The notes below the pieces were generated by a model. It worked only from the letters and a program-made list of their open reading frames with translations, searched no databases and had not been told where the DNA came from. Positions 29,201-39,225 of a DNA stretch of 64,000 nucleotides are shown piece after piece (within the stretch, counting starts at the first letter, position 1; each line of letters starts with the position of its first letter). A program made the translations under genes and the position numbers. Source of the stretch: Planomonospora sp. ID67723 (GTDB lineage Bacteria; Actinomycetota; Actinomycetes; Streptosporangiales; Streptosporangiaceae); contig NZ_JABTEZ010000001.1 of the NCBI RefSeq assembly GCF_015711605.1, positions 1,454,001 to 1,518,000 on the forward strand, written 5' to 3'.

Positions 29201-30208
29201 ATGAACGGCGCAACCAAGGTGGGCGCATACGTGCTCGGGCTGGCGGCGGTGTTCGGAGGGGCGCTGGGCGTCGGCCGGGTCGTCGGCCCGGTCGGGGAGA
29301 CGCCGGCGGCGGCCTCCCACGACGCGGGTCACTCCGCGAGCCCGTCGAAGACCGGCGGGGAGGCGGAGAAGCCCGCGGTTCCGGGCGGCCTGCAGGTCTC
29401 GGCGGCCGGCTACACGCTGGTGCCCCGGACCGACGTCGTCGAACCGGGCAAGCCGGTGGACTTCCGCTTCTCGGTGACCGGGCCCGACGGCCGGCCGGTC
29501 ACCCGCTTCACCCCGGAGCACGACAAGAAGCTGCACTTCATCGTGGTCCGCCGGGACCTGTCCGGGTTCCAGCACCTCCACCCGGAGGAGAAGGGCGGCG
29601 GGGTCTGGTCGGTCCCGCTGACCCTGCCCGAGGCGGGGGAGTACCGCGCCTTCGCCGACTTCGCCCCGGAGGGGGCGGACGGGATGACGCTCGGCATGGA
29701 CCTGTCGGCCCCCGGCGACTACCGGCCCGAGCCGCTCGCCGCCCCGGTCCGCACCGCCGCCGTGGACGGCTACACGGTCGCCCTCGCCGGAGACCTGGCT
29801 CCCGGCCGGACGAGCAGGCTCACGCTCTCGGTGAGCAAGGACGGCAAGCCGGTCACCGATCTGGAGCCCTACCTCGGCGCCTACGGCCACCTGGTCGCAC
29901 TGCGCGACGGGGACCTGGCCTACCTGCACGTCCATCCCGACGGCGAGCCCGGCGACGGGCGGACCGCGCCCGGCCCCGGCATCACCTTCTACGCCGAGGT
30001 GCCCAGCGCGGGGGCCTACCGCCTCTTCCTGGACTTCAAGCACGGCGGCACCGTGCGGACCGCGGAGTTCACCGCGACCGCCGGGACGGCCGCGGCCGTC
30101 CCGGCCGGCGAGGACGCTCCGGAGGCGGACGGGAGTCCTGCGACCGAGGACGCCGAGGCGACCCCGTCCCCGGAGGGCTCGCACGACCCCGGTGACCACG
30201 ACCACTGA
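29201..30208 (+). CDS. Membrane-anchored His-rich protein of the copper operon
   Basis: A 335-residue protein with one N-terminal hydrophobic helix (6-28, VGAYVLGLAAVFGGALGVG) acting as anchor or uncleaved signal. Two beta-rich extracytoplasmic halves follow, containing DKKLHFIVVRRDLSGFQHLH, and AYGHLVALRDGDLAYLHVHP. Clusters of His and a C-terminal SHDPGDHDH suggest metal binding. Such proteins accompany copZ/copA in actinobacteria, but their job is not established. The ATG is preceded by GAGGGGAGAGAAG and by two copper boxes. First gene of the copper operon. Confidence 0.8.
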   Translation: MNGATKVGAYVLGLAAVFGGALGVGRVVGPVGETPAAASHDAGHSASPSKTGGEAEKPAVPGGLQVSAAGYTLVPRTDVVEPGKPVDFRFSVTGPDGRPVTRFTPEHDKKLHFIVVRRDLSGFQHLHPEEKGGGVWSVPLTLPEAGEYRAFADFAPEGADGMTLGMDLSAPGDYRPEPLAAPVRTAAVDGYTVALAGDLAPGRTSRLTLSVSKDGKPVTDLEPYLGAYGHLVALRDGDLAYLHVHPDGEPGDGRTAPGPGITFYAEVPSAGAYRLFLDFKHGGTVRTAEFTATAGTAAAVPAGEDAPEADGSPATEDAEATPSPEGSHDPGDHDH

Positions 30209-30215
30209 CCAGGAA

Positions 30216-30230
30216 ATACCCTACGGGGGT
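30216..30230. promoter_or_regulatory. CsoR-type copper box 3 before copZ
   Basis: ATACCCTACGGGGGT, a slightly degenerate version of the other two boxes, placed between the stop of the membrane protein and the copZ start. It suggests a second, internal copper-controlled promoter. Confidence 0.6.
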
Positions 30231-30353
30231 GAGGTGTTCATCGCGGCGGGGAAGCCACCGGCCGCGTCCGCCGCGAGGAGCGCCGCCCACCGGAGTCCAT
30301 CCAGCCGGGCCCGTTCCCAGGGCCTCGGAACCGTCGATAGAAAGGCGAGAGCC

Positions 30354-30623
30354 ATGACCGTCACCACCTACCGCGTCGAGGGTATGACCTGCGGCCACTG
30401 CGTCAGCTCGGTCACCGCCGAGGTGAGCAAGATCGAGGGCGTGACCGGGGTGAACGTCGACCTGACCGCCAAGCTGGTCACCGTGACCAGCGGCGCCCCG
30501 CTCGACGACACGGCCGTGGGCGCCGCGGTGGACGAGGCGGGCTACGAGCTGGCCGGCAGGGCCGGGGCCCCGGCCGAGGAGGCCGAGGCGGACGCCTGCT
30601 GCGGCTCGGGCTGCTGCTCCTGA
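30354..30623 (+). CDS. copZ: Copper chaperone CopZ (heavy-metal-associated domain) with Cys-rich tail
   Basis: An 89-residue protein. The heavy-metal-associated fold spans 1-66 with the metal-binding motif GMTCGHC (Cys at MTCxxC). It delivers Cu(I) to CopA. The tail is unusual: after an Ala/Glu-rich linker it ends CCGSGCCS, four extra Cys that could bind a second copper. GAAAGGCGAG precedes the ATG at 30354; frames open further upstream have no support. It lies between a copper box and copA. Confidence 0.92.
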   Translation: MTVTTYRVEGMTCGHCVSSVTAEVSKIEGVTGVNVDLTAKLVTVTSGAPLDDTAVGAAVDEAGYELAGRAGAPAEEAEADACCGSGCCS

Positions 30624-30853
30624 GACCGGCCGGAAGGCCCGGTCCCCGGGACCCGGACGGCCTGCTCGTGAGCACCGCCGGCAGCACCGCCGGCAGCACT
30701 GTCAGCCGAGCAGGGTCCTCGCAGGGTCCTCCCTGTCCGCGGCCCCTGATCCCCGCCTCCTGGAAGCCGGGCTCCCGGGAGGCGGGGCGGGCCCCGATTA
30801 CCCCCCGCGGCTCCGGGCCGCGCACCATTGAGAGACGAGTAACGGGAGAAGCG

Positions 30854-33079
<2,226 letters not shown>

Positions 33080-33082
33080 GCC

Positions 33083-33742
33083 CTACATCGAGGCCCCGGG
33101 TTCCCGAGGGACCCGGGGCCTCGCCGTGCGGGAGGCCAGGCGGTGCAGGGCGACGAGGCCGTAGCCGAGAACGGCGAAGAAGGTGGTGAGGACGACGGCC
33201 TGGAGGGCGACGCCGTCGTAGCCGAGCTCGTCCACGTCCAGGAACGGGTACGGGTAGCGGCGCTCGGTTCCGGGGTCGAGCAGGGTGCCGCGAGCCAGCG
33301 CGAAGACCAGGTAGAGGCCGGGATAGGCCAGCCAGGCGAGGGGGACGGTCCAGGACGGGCGCAGGGCGCGGTCGAAGACCAGCCAGTCGGCGACGGCCAT
33401 GATCGGCGTCACGTAGTGCAGGAGCAGGTTGCCCATGTCGAGCACGTCGTCGCCCCGGCCGTCCGGGAGCATGCCGAGCGGGCTGGCGCCGTGCATCAGC
33501 ACGAAGTGGAAGACCAGGCCGGTGATCGAGATGAAGAGGGTCACCGCGCCCTTGAGGAGCGCCGACGGGACCCCTCGCCACAGCAGCCAGAGGTAGTAGG
33601 CCACCAGCATGATGTTGCTCTGCACGGTGAAGTAGACGGGCGGGCCGAGCGGATCGGAGGCGGGCCACCAGGTGCAGACGAGCCCCGCCAGGCCCACGGC
33701 CACCAGCACGATTCGATACGCGTTCGTCCCGTTCACGCGCAC
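33083..33742 (-). CDS. Pr6Pr family membrane protein
   Basis: About 219 residues with six hydrophobic helices, for example AYRIVLVAVGLAGLVCTW, YFTVQSNIMLVAYYLWLLW and VTLFISITGLVFHFVLM. The signature LLHYVTPIMAVADWLVFD, followed by WTVPLAWLAYPGLYLVFALA, is that of the Pr6Pr family (FAR-17a/AIG1-like). Function is not established; the animal relatives hydrolyse fatty-acid esters. GTG at 33742 places the first helix at the N-terminus; ATG at 33782 and the far ATG at 33913 are alternatives. Its 3' end carries the copA terminator stem. Confidence 0.8.
   Translation of the reverse strand: MRVNGTNAYRIVLVAVGLAGLVCTWWPASDPLGPPVYFTVQSNIMLVAYYLWLLWRGVPSALLKGAVTLFISITGLVFHFVLMHGASPLGMLPDGRGDDVLDMGNLLLHYVTPIMAVADWLVFDRALRPSWTVPLAWLAYPGLYLVFALARGTLLDPGTERRYPYPFLDVDELGYDGVALQAVVLTTFFAVLGYGLVALHRLASRTARPRVPREPGASM
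33089..33123. terminator. Bidirectional terminator after copA
   Basis: A perfect 13-bp stem (CGAGGCCCCGGGT and its complement) with a 9-base loop. It starts 10 bases after the copA stop and lies inside the last codons of the convergent Pr6Pr gene. Confidence 0.8.
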
Positions 33743-33909
33743 ACCATACTGGCCGGTAATGCGTAAATCAGACAGCAGGGCCATCGGATCGTTGAGGTGG
33801 TTCCATCGCCTTGCACCGGGACCCGCCATCGTGCTGACCTCGGACATCGATGACATCACGGTCATCAGCCGGTGACGCCTGCGGGTGGTGAAGGTCCGAA
33901 GTCTCCGGA

Positions 33910-34755
33910 TCAACCGGACAGCAGGGCCACCAGGTCGTCGTAGATCGTCGGGGCCGCCACCACGAAGCCCTCGCCGTTCAGGTCGGGAGGCAGGACGCCG
34001 GCGGTTTCCAGTGTCCCCGGCTCTCCCGGTGGCAGGGTGCCGCGGCGGGCTCCGGCCTCGACGGCGATCAGCCCGGCGGCGGCCACGTCCCAGGGACGGA
34101 GGTCCTCGGTGTGGGCGTCGAGGCGGCCGCAGGCCGTCCAGCAGACGTCCAGCGCGGGCGAGGCGGAACGGCGGATGTCCTCACAATGGGTCAGCAGCCG
34201 CCGTACCCGCTCCACCAGGGGTTCCACGTCGGACCGGTCGTGCGGGAAGCCGGTGCCGACGACCGAGCGTCCCAGGCCCTCCGGGGCCCCCGCGGTGATC
34301 GGCCGGCCGTTGAGGTGGGCCCCTCCGCCCTTGACCGCGGTGAAGGTCTCGTCCAGGAACGGCGCGTGCACCACTCCGGCCAGGACCTCCCCGTCGACGG
34401 CGAAGGCGATCGAGACCGAGACGCACCGGTGGTTCCGGGAGAAGTCGGCGGTGCCGCCGAGCGGGTCGACGACCCAGAGCGGGCCGCCGAAGTCCCAGGT
34501 CGCGGAGGAGCTCTCCTCCGACAGGATCCGCCGTCCGGCCAGGGCGTCCCTGATCAGTCCGTCGGAGGCGAGGTCGGCCACGGTGACCGGCTCGAACCCG
34601 CCCTTGTAGTCGGCGAGCGCACCGCCCTCCGCCGAGTACTCGGCGATCAGCCGCCCGGCGGCCACGGCGGTGCGGACGGCGAGATCCAGCTCGCCGCTCA
34701 CCGCGGCGAGATCCGGCCGGTCGGCCACGGCGGTGCGATCCTGCTGGTCGGTCAC
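33910..34755 (-). CDS. Inositol-monophosphatase-like protein with an altered metal site
   Basis: A 281-residue member of the IMPase/FBPase superfamily. Recognisable motifs: ILSEESS (Glu80), WVVDPLGGTADFSRN (97-106) and LRPWDVAAAGLIAVEAGA (late Asp). In active IMPases the second motif is DPIDGT and both Asp bind Mg2+; here the second Asp is Gly (residue 100), so one metal ligand is missing. It may have reduced or different activity, or the site may be completed otherwise. It lies upstream of no gene in its direction but follows pyrF in the same strand order, with about 100 bases between. Confidence 0.85.
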   Translation of the reverse strand: MTDQQDRTAVADRPDLAAVSGELDLAVRTAVAAGRLIAEYSAEGGALADYKGGFEPVTVADLASDGLIRDALAGRRILSEESSSATWDFGGPLWVVDPLGGTADFSRNHRCVSVSIAFAVDGEVLAGVVHAPFLDETFTAVKGGGAHLNGRPITAGAPEGLGRSVVGTGFPHDRSDVEPLVERVRRLLTHCEDIRRSASPALDVCWTACGRLDAHTEDLRPWDVAAAGLIAVEAGARRGTLPPGEPGTLETAGVLPPDLNGEGFVVAAPTIYDDLVALLSG

Positions 34756-34857
34756 GGGGGCTCCTCGGTCGGCGGGCCCGCCGTACGGCCGCCGCCTCCG
34801 GACCTCAAGGGACGCGTACGGCGAAGGCGCGGAGGGCGGACGCGCGGGCGGCGGGGT

Positions 34858-35691
34858 TCAGGCGGACAGGTGCTCGCGGGCTTCGGCGCCCAGGCGGGAG
34901 ACCGCGGCCCGGAGGCGGGCGGGGTCGGGCCCCTCGGCGAGGACGGCGCGGGAGACCGAGGGCAGCACGTCGCGCCGGGCCCCGGCGAAGAGGCGGGCGG
35001 CGTCGGCGAAGGTGGCGCCCTGCGCGCCCACGCCGGGGGCGAGGATCGGGCCGCCCAGGCGTTCCACCGGGTAGCCGGGGTCGTCCAGGGTCGCGCCGAG
35101 CACCACGCCGATCGAGCCCAGCGGGGCGGCGCCGCGGTTCAGCCCGGCGACGTGGTCCATGACCGTGGCGGCCACGGTCCGCCCGTCCGGGCCCGTCGCG
35201 AGCTGTACCTCGCCCGCCTCAGGATTGGAGGTCCTGGCCAGCACGAACAGCCCGGCGCCGTGGGCCAGCGCCGTGTCCACCATCGGCCGGAGCGAGCCGA
35301 AGCCCAGGTAGGGGCTGACCGTGACGGCGTCGGCCGCGAGCGGACCGGCCGGGTCGAGGTAGGCCTGCGCGTAGGCGGCGGTGGTGCTGCCGATGTCACC
35401 CCGCTTGGCGTCCATGATCACCAGTGCGCCCCTGGCTCTCGCGTCCGCGATCACCGACTCGAGGACGGCGACGCCCCGGCTGCCGAACCGCTCGAAGAAC
35501 GCCGACTGCGGCTTGACCACCGGGGCCAGGTCCGCCACCGCCTCGACCGCCGAGCGGGCGAACTTCTCCAGCCCGCTGGGAGAGTCGTCCAGCCCCCAGG
35601 CGCGCAGCAGCGCCGTACTCGGATCGATCCCCACGCACAGCGGACCCCGGCTGTCGATGCGCGACCGCAGCCGCTCCCCGAATGACGTCAT
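34858..35691 (-). CDS. pyrF: Orotidine 5'-phosphate decarboxylase (type 2)
   Basis: A 277-residue enzyme of the last step of UMP synthesis. The active site is MDAKRGDIGSTTAAYA (Lys and Asp), preceded by FFERFGSRG and the start LCVGIDPS. The C-terminal phosphate-binding segment is ILAPGVGAQGAT. This is the longer type-2 form found in actinobacteria. ATG at 35691 is well placed at MTSFGERL. It is not beside the other pyr genes, but it lies on the same strand just downstream of a pyrimidine-related TS-like/nucleotidase operon, which may be meaningful or accidental. Confidence 0.95.
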   Translation of the reverse strand: MTSFGERLRSRIDSRGPLCVGIDPSTALLRAWGLDDSPSGLEKFARSAVEAVADLAPVVKPQSAFFERFGSRGVAVLESVIADARARGALVIMDAKRGDIGSTTAAYAQAYLDPAGPLAADAVTVSPYLGFGSLRPMVDTALAHGAGLFVLARTSNPEAGEVQLATGPDGRTVAATVMDHVAGLNRGAAPLGSIGVVLGATLDDPGYPVERLGGPILAPGVGAQGATFADAARLFAGARRDVLPSVSRAVLAEGPDPARLRAAVSRLGAEAREHLSA

Positions 35692-35807
35692 GAGACCCCA
35701 GCATGCCAGGACCCGGTCCGGGGGCACGCGGCAGGGCGCGCCCGGTCCGCGGGAGAGACGACCCGGCCGGCGGCACCGCCTCCGGCGGCGACCGGGCCGA
35801 CCGGCGG

Positions 35808-36779
35808 TCAGTTCACGACGTCGAGCGGTTCCCCGCCGCCGAGGTGCTCGGTCACGTTCCGCACCGCGGCGAGGGCGATGCGGACCACGGCCTCCCGGGT
35901 CACGCCTCCGGCGTGCGGGGAGAGCACGACGTTCGGAGCCTTCAGCAGGCGCAGGCCGGGGCCGGGGGGCTCCGGGTCGTAGACGTCGAGCCCCGCCCCG
36001 GCGAGACGGCCCTGCTCCAGGGCGTCGGCGAGGGCGTCCTGGTCGATCAGCGCGCCGCGGGCGGTGTTCACGACGAACGCGGTCGGTTTGAGCAGGGCCA
36101 GCCGGCCGGCGTCGAGGAGGCTGCGAGTCGAGTCGTTCAGCGATGCGTGCAGGCTCACGTAGTCGGAGACGCGCAGCAGTTCCTCCAGCGGCAGCCGCCG
36201 CGCGCCCAGGCGCTCCTCCACCTCCGGGGCGGCGGGGGTGCGGGAGGCGTACACCACGGACATGCCGAACACCGCGGCCCGGCGGGCGACCTCCCGGCCG
36301 ATCGTCCCCAGGCCGACGATGCCCAGGGTCTTGCCCGACAGCTCGGTCAGCGAGCCGCGCAGCCGGGGCAGGGCCCACTCGCCTCCGGCCAGGGCGTTGT
36401 GGGCCGGGACGAGCTGCTTGGCCAGGGCGAGCATGAGCGCGAAGGTCTGCTCGGCGACGCTGTGCAGCTCGGCGTCGCTGGAGCCGATGGTGCACACCGG
36501 CACGCCGTGCCGCCTGGCCGCCGCCACGTCGACGTGCTCGTAGCCGTGGCTGGAGCACTGGACCAGCTCCAGGGCGGGGGCGGCGTCGAGGTGGCCGGCG
36601 GTGACGGGGACCAGGGCGGTGAGGACGACGTGGGCTTCGCGCAGCGCCTCGGGGTTCTCGTCGAGGGTCTCCACCACGGTGACCTTCGCCTGCCCGGGGA
36701 AGAGGGCGCCGAGCGCCGACCCCGCCTGGCGGCCGCCGACATGGGGCGCGACGGCGACCAGCACGTTCTTGAGAGACAT
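35808..36779 (-). CDS. D-isomer-specific 2-hydroxyacid dehydrogenase family protein
   Basis: A 323-residue NAD(P)-dependent dehydrogenase. The Rossmann motif is LGIVGLGTIGREVARRA. Catalytic residues follow in order: Arg in VVNTARGALID, Glu in DVYDPEPPG and His in LSPHAGGVT. The substrate domain includes LVQCSSHGYEHVDVAAARRHG. ATG at 36779 follows GGAGCCTCC; it is preferred to the upstream frame. It starts 62 bases after the stop of the nucleotidase gene and could be the last gene of that operon. Substrate unknown (glyoxylate, phosphoglycerate or another 2-keto acid). Confidence 0.9.
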   Translation of the reverse strand: MSLKNVLVAVAPHVGGRQAGSALGALFPGQAKVTVVETLDENPEALREAHVVLTALVPVTAGHLDAAPALELVQCSSHGYEHVDVAAARRHGVPVCTIGSSDAELHSVAEQTFALMLALAKQLVPAHNALAGGEWALPRLRGSLTELSGKTLGIVGLGTIGREVARRAAVFGMSVVYASRTPAAPEVEERLGARRLPLEELLRVSDYVSLHASLNDSTRSLLDAGRLALLKPTAFVVNTARGALIDQDALADALEQGRLAGAGLDVYDPEPPGPGLRLLKAPNVVLSPHAGGVTREAVVRIALAAVRNVTEHLGGGEPLDVVN

Positions 36780-36841
36780 GGGGGAGGCTCCTGGCGGGTC
36801 GGTGATTCCACGGCGTTTCTCCGCCGCTTCCGCGGCGTTCT

Positions 36842-37630
36842 TCACAGGGCGTCCGCGGCGCTCTCCGCGGTGGAGGCGGCGAGGGCGGCGATGACCGGGG
36901 CGGAGAAGGCGACGGAGCGCCTGACGGCCCCGGGCCCCGGGGCGGTGACGGAGCGCCGGACGGCGCCGAGGTCCGGGACGGTCCAGCGGACGGGAACCCC
37001 GGAGGCGGCACCGGCGGCCCGGGAGGCGCGGGCGCGGTCGACCCAGCAGAAGTCCACTCCGGCCTCCCGCGCGCAGCCGCCGTCGCCCGCCAGGGAGTCG
37101 CCGACCATCAGGGACTCGTCGGACTTGGCCTCCAGCAGGGAGAGGGCGTGGTGGAGCAGCGCGCCGTCCGGCTTGCGCAGGCCGACCTCGGGCGCGATCA
37201 CCACGTGCTCGAAGAACCTCCCGATGCGCGTACGGCGGAGCTTGGCCCGCTGCACCTCGGCGATGCCGTCGGTCACCAGGGCCAGCCGGAAGTGCCGCGA
37301 GAGCCGCCGCAGGGCCCTGTTCGCCTCCGGGAAGAGGGCGACGTTGCGGCCCAGGGCCTCCTCGAACGCGGCCGCCACCGCGGGTCCGGCGCCCAGCCGG
37401 GCCCAGCGTTCCAGCCGCAGCTCGGCCAGGTCGATGCGGCGTTCGCGGTAGGCGGCCCAGAGGGGTTCGTTGGCGGCGTGGAAGTCGTGCAGGAAGGCTC
37501 TCAGCCCGCTCCGGAAGAAGCGGTGGTGAACCTCACGAAGCGCACCGGCCTCGGTCCGGGCGTAGTCGACCACGGTCCCGTCCAGATCGACCAGCAGGAC
37601 CCGGTAACGACTCTCCCTCGCCGAGCTCAT
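36842..37630 (-). CDS. HAD hydrolase resembling YjjG pyrimidine nucleotidase
   Basis: A 262-residue HAD phosphatase. Motif I is VLLVDLDGTVVDY (Asp15 nucleophile, Asp17 acid), motif II LVTDG, motif III VGLRKPDG and motif IV MVGDSLAGDGG. The cap helix segment HAANEPLWAAYRERRIDLAE and the late RWTVPDL recall E. coli YjjG, a nucleotidase acting on dUMP, dTMP and non-canonical pyrimidine nucleotides. The C-terminus (about 225-262) has an added Val/Arg/Ser/Ala-rich tail with two near copies of PGPGAVRRSV-like sequence. ATG at 37630 overlaps the end of the TS-like gene by 98 bases, which implies strong coupling. Confidence 0.85.
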   Translation of the reverse strand: MSSARESRYRVLLVDLDGTVVDYARTEAGALREVHHRFFRSGLRAFLHDFHAANEPLWAAYRERRIDLAELRLERWARLGAGPAVAAAFEEALGRNVALFPEANRALRRLSRHFRLALVTDGIAEVQRAKLRRTRIGRFFEHVVIAPEVGLRKPDGALLHHALSLLEAKSDESLMVGDSLAGDGGCAREAGVDFCWVDRARASRAAGAASGVPVRWTVPDLGAVRRSVTAPGPGAVRRSVAFSAPVIAALAASTAESAADAL

Positions 37631-38252
37631 CGTGCTCCGACAGCCGGAGGATCTCCTCGACTTTCTCCACATCCACGGCGTAGATGTGTGGAACGTCGAC
37701 GAAAACCCTCATTGACCCACATCCCACTTCGAGATCGTCCGCGACCTCGCACTGGATACTACGCAGCGGGACGTAGTTCAGGTAGCAGGTGAAGGCATTC
37801 TGCGAGCGGAATGTCGCGGTCATCACCAACTTGCCCTCGCGGAGCCGGAAGGCCAGGCTGGTCAGACAGGGCACCGCGTCCGGCTGCTCGCCGGGCACGG
37901 TCAGTGAGATCCAGCCGCTTTTGCTGTACGGCTTCGCGCGCAGCATGTCGGTGACCCAGCGGAGCTGGTCCACGCCGAGGAGCCGGCGGAGCCGGCCGCC
38001 GTAGCTGTACTTGAAGGGCGGCACGACGGTGACCTCGTTGAACTTGCTGGCGTACAGCGAGATCTTCCCCGAGTCGCCGTGGGTCTCCAGGACGGGGTCG
38101 TCCCAGCCGAGATCGTCGATCTCGAACAACACCGCCGGAGCCTCGATGACCGGGCCCCGGTCGTCGTCGGCGGGCCTGCCGTACTCCCTTATGTAGCGCA
38201 TGAGCCAAATCCAGGTCTCCCCACAGGACGCGAATCGGAGGAGGTCTGCCAT
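37533..38252 (-). CDS. Divergent thymidylate synthase-fold protein
   Basis: A 239-residue protein of the thymidylate synthase/dCMP hydroxymethylase fold. Aligned by eye to ThyA: YGGR (84-87), the nucleophile Cys129 in DAVPCLTSLAF, Arg149-Ser150 in TATFRSQN and the HIY motif (189-191). Key changes: the SRR phosphate-clamp segment is YSKS (109-112), the His after the Cys is Leu, and the folate-contacting Asp after Arg-Ser is Asn. The Cys and HxY suggest a living C5-pyrimidine transferase with altered substrate. The ATG overlaps the upstream stop by one base (TGATG), and the 3' end overlaps the YjjG-like gene by 98 bases. The last ~35 residues are low-complexity. Confidence 0.8.
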   Translation of the reverse strand: MADLLRFASCGETWIWLMRYIREYGRPADDDRGPVIEAPAVLFEIDDLGWDDPVLETHGDSGKISLYASKFNEVTVVPPFKYSYGGRLRRLLGVDQLRWVTDMLRAKPYSKSGWISLTVPGEQPDAVPCLTSLAFRLREGKLVMTATFRSQNAFTCYLNYVPLRSIQCEVADDLEVGCGSMRVFVDVPHIYAVDVEKVEEILRLSEHDELGEGESLPGPAGRSGRDRGRLRPDRGRCAS

Positions 38253-38956
38253 CAAGTCTCCACATTGGGGAAATGGAACGGGTTCTGCGGGAGCCTGCGC
38301 TGGCGCGAGACGTTGGCCCGCACGTAGTAGACGAAGTAGTGGACCGACGCGAGCAGGGCGATGACCACCATGAGCACGGCCGGGTTGGGGTCGGCGCCGA
38401 ACAGGCCGAGCGTGCCGACCGCGATGTAGGCGCTGTTCACCACGGAGAGCATCAGCACGTTGATCCCCGGCCAGGCGAGCGGCGCGTAGGTCTCCGGGTA
38501 GCGCGGGTCCACCGGCAGGTTCGGGGACCAGCCGAGAGCGGAGAAGTGGTCCTTGAGCTGGACCACGTAGAGCAGCCGGAAGTTGTTGAGCGCCCGGGCG
38601 GTGCGCATGTGCGCGTTGACCGCCTCGATCAGCCGCAGGAACGGCAGCACGCTGAGCAGCCCGAACGCCACGACCGTCGCGAACAGGTATTCCGGGATCT
38701 TCTCCCACGAGGTGAGCGCCAGGGGATCGACCACCTGCGTGCTGGCCAGGGCGATGGCGGCGGCGAAGGGCGCGGAGAGCAGGCTCATGGAGAGCCGGGT
38801 CATCTTGAGGCGTTCGTCCTTGGCCGACAGATAGACGTTGTAGGTCCCGGTGAAATCGACGGACACCAGTTGCAGGAACTCCTTGGAGTCCACGGGCAGG
38901 TTGTCGAGTCTCTCCGGCAGCGACTCCGCGCTCATACGCGGCAACATCTTCTTCAT
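38252..38956 (-). CDS. Four-helix membrane protein, first gene of the TS-like operon
   Basis: A 234-residue protein with a ~50-residue charged cytosolic start (VDSKEFLQLVSVDFTGTYNV) and two hairpins of membrane helices: about 55-77 and 89-111, then 162-187 and 192-213. The loop between hairpins is cytosolic and basic (NAHMRTARALNNFRLLYVVQ). No family is recognised. Its TGA shares a base with the ATG of the TS-like gene, so the two are translated together. ATG at 38956 (MKKML) is used; no clear ribosome-binding site is seen, and ATG 38935 or GTG 39013 are possible. It may anchor or feed the TS-like enzyme (inference). Confidence 0.75.
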   Translation of the reverse strand: MKKMLPRMSAESLPERLDNLPVDSKEFLQLVSVDFTGTYNVYLSAKDERLKMTRLSMSLLSAPFAAAIALASTQVVDPLALTSWEKIPEYLFATVVAFGLLSVLPFLRLIEAVNAHMRTARALNNFRLLYVVQLKDHFSALGWSPNLPVDPRYPETYAPLAWPGINVLMLSVVNSAYIAVGTLGLFGADPNPAVLMVVIALLASVHYFVYYVRANVSRQRRLPQNPFHFPNVET

Positions 38957-39225
38957 CGGGGGCCCCAGCCTCGCGGGTTGGTGAACTTTCCCAGTAAGAA
39001 AATTTTGACGCACTTGTCAGCTCGACGCGCGGGTTTTACCGACTTATCTTGGATAACTTTGCCAAGCTCAGAGCCTCTATAGGGAGGTTCTGCCAAGAAC
39101 GGGGATCCTTCACGGAGGGAGAAGAGCGGGGCTCTCTTCCGAGGGTGGCGGAGCGGTCACGCGGCGGGACGGAACGGCCGTGGAGCGCCGGTCGTGAGGC
39201 AGGGGTCACGGCGGGGCCCGGCGGC

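Noticed and set aside
37533-37630. The 98-base overlap of the TS-like and YjjG-like genes as evidence of a frameshift or misannotation
   Set aside because: The HAD motif DLDGT lies just inside the overlap and cannot be shortened, and the TS-like frame runs cleanly to its stop; the overlap is real as sequenced.
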